Shown here: positions 5,847 through 5,935 of the stretch, piece by piece
How positions within the stretch are numbered: position 1 is the stretch's first letter
How the letters are laid out: every line of letters starts with the position of its first letter
DNA from: Acidobacteriaceae bacterium
GTDB lineage: Bacteria; Acidobacteriota; Terriglobia; Terriglobales; Acidobacteriaceae
Assembly (NCBI GenBank): GCA_003156495.1
Contig: PMHC01000253.1
Coordinates: forward strand, 275 to 6,209
Direction: 5' to 3'
Length of the DNA stretch: 5,935 bases
The notes under the pieces: generated by a model
What the model was told of the DNA's origin: nothing
Seen by the model: only the letters and a program-made list of their open reading frames with translations
Databases searched by the model: none
Position numbers and translations under genes: made by a program

Positions 5847-5935
5847 ATGTCGAAAGCCATGAAGTATGCCGAAAAGGCCGCGGTTTACGCAGCCAAGGGG
5901 GCCTGGTTCTTCTACGACCGGCTCAACCGCATCAT
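5847..5935 (+). CDS. Start of an unknown gene, cut by right window edge
   Basis: Only 29 complete codons are visible, so no function is claimed. The ATG at 5847 follows AAAGGAG (5829-5835) with an 11-nt spacer, a strong ribosome binding site, and the codons show the GC-rich third positions of the other genes. The peptide begins MSKAMKYAEKAAVYAAKG and continues with an aromatic-rich part (WFFYDRLNR). It is Lys/Ala-rich, has no signal peptide, and looks helical and amphipathic. A second Met at residue 5 is possible as start but lies further from the ribosome binding site. Its promoter should lie in the gene-poor stretch upstream. Confidence 0.75.
   Translation, partial: MSKAMKYAEKAAVYAAKGAWFFYDRLNRI

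Overview
The window is GC-rich bacterial DNA with strong GC bias at third codon positions. It has no tRNA or rRNA gene, no recognisable transposase and no CRISPR array. The best guess at origin is an Acidobacteriota (Terriglobia-like) genome. That rests on three things: a secreted protein of a style I associate with that phylum (862-2025), a secreted DUF885 metallopeptidase-like protein, and a dispersed intergenic hairpin repeat ending in GGGGGCACCC that resembles repeats I remember from acidobacterial genomes. The assignment is inference and cannot be proven from the window.

Layout from left to right. Positions 1-719 (minus) hold most of proC, the last enzyme of proline synthesis, cut by the left edge. 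Positions 862-2025 (minus) encode an exported protein of unknown function with a hairpin terminator just after its stop. Positions 2026-2244 are the divergent promoter region between that gene and a DUF885 protein with an HEGIPGHH metal-binding motif (2245-4050, plus, TTG start). Its likely terminator overlaps its stop codon. Positions 4248-5078 (minus, TTG start with a strong ribosome binding site) encode an RlpA-like lipoprotein with a double-psi beta-barrel and a C-terminal SPOR domain. Positions 5262-5846 hold no convincing gene but several hairpins. At 5847 a new plus-strand gene begins and runs off the right edge.

The genes do not form one operon: strands alternate, and the two same-strand neighbours on the left are separated by a terminator. 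Three of the five products are predicted to be exported or anchored in the envelope.

The most notable signals are: (1) a pair of dispersed repeats (about 4131-4231 and 5164-5261) flanking the rlpA-like gene, whose 10-bp hairpin is kept in both copies because the only two differences in the core are C/T changes that swap a G-C pair for a G-T wobble; (2) an RlpA domain in which the position aligned to the catalytic histidine is asparagine (N126) while the other key acidic residues are kept at exact family spacing; and (3) the unexplained, structured, gene-poor stretch on the right. I found no clear evidence of a new multi-gene system.
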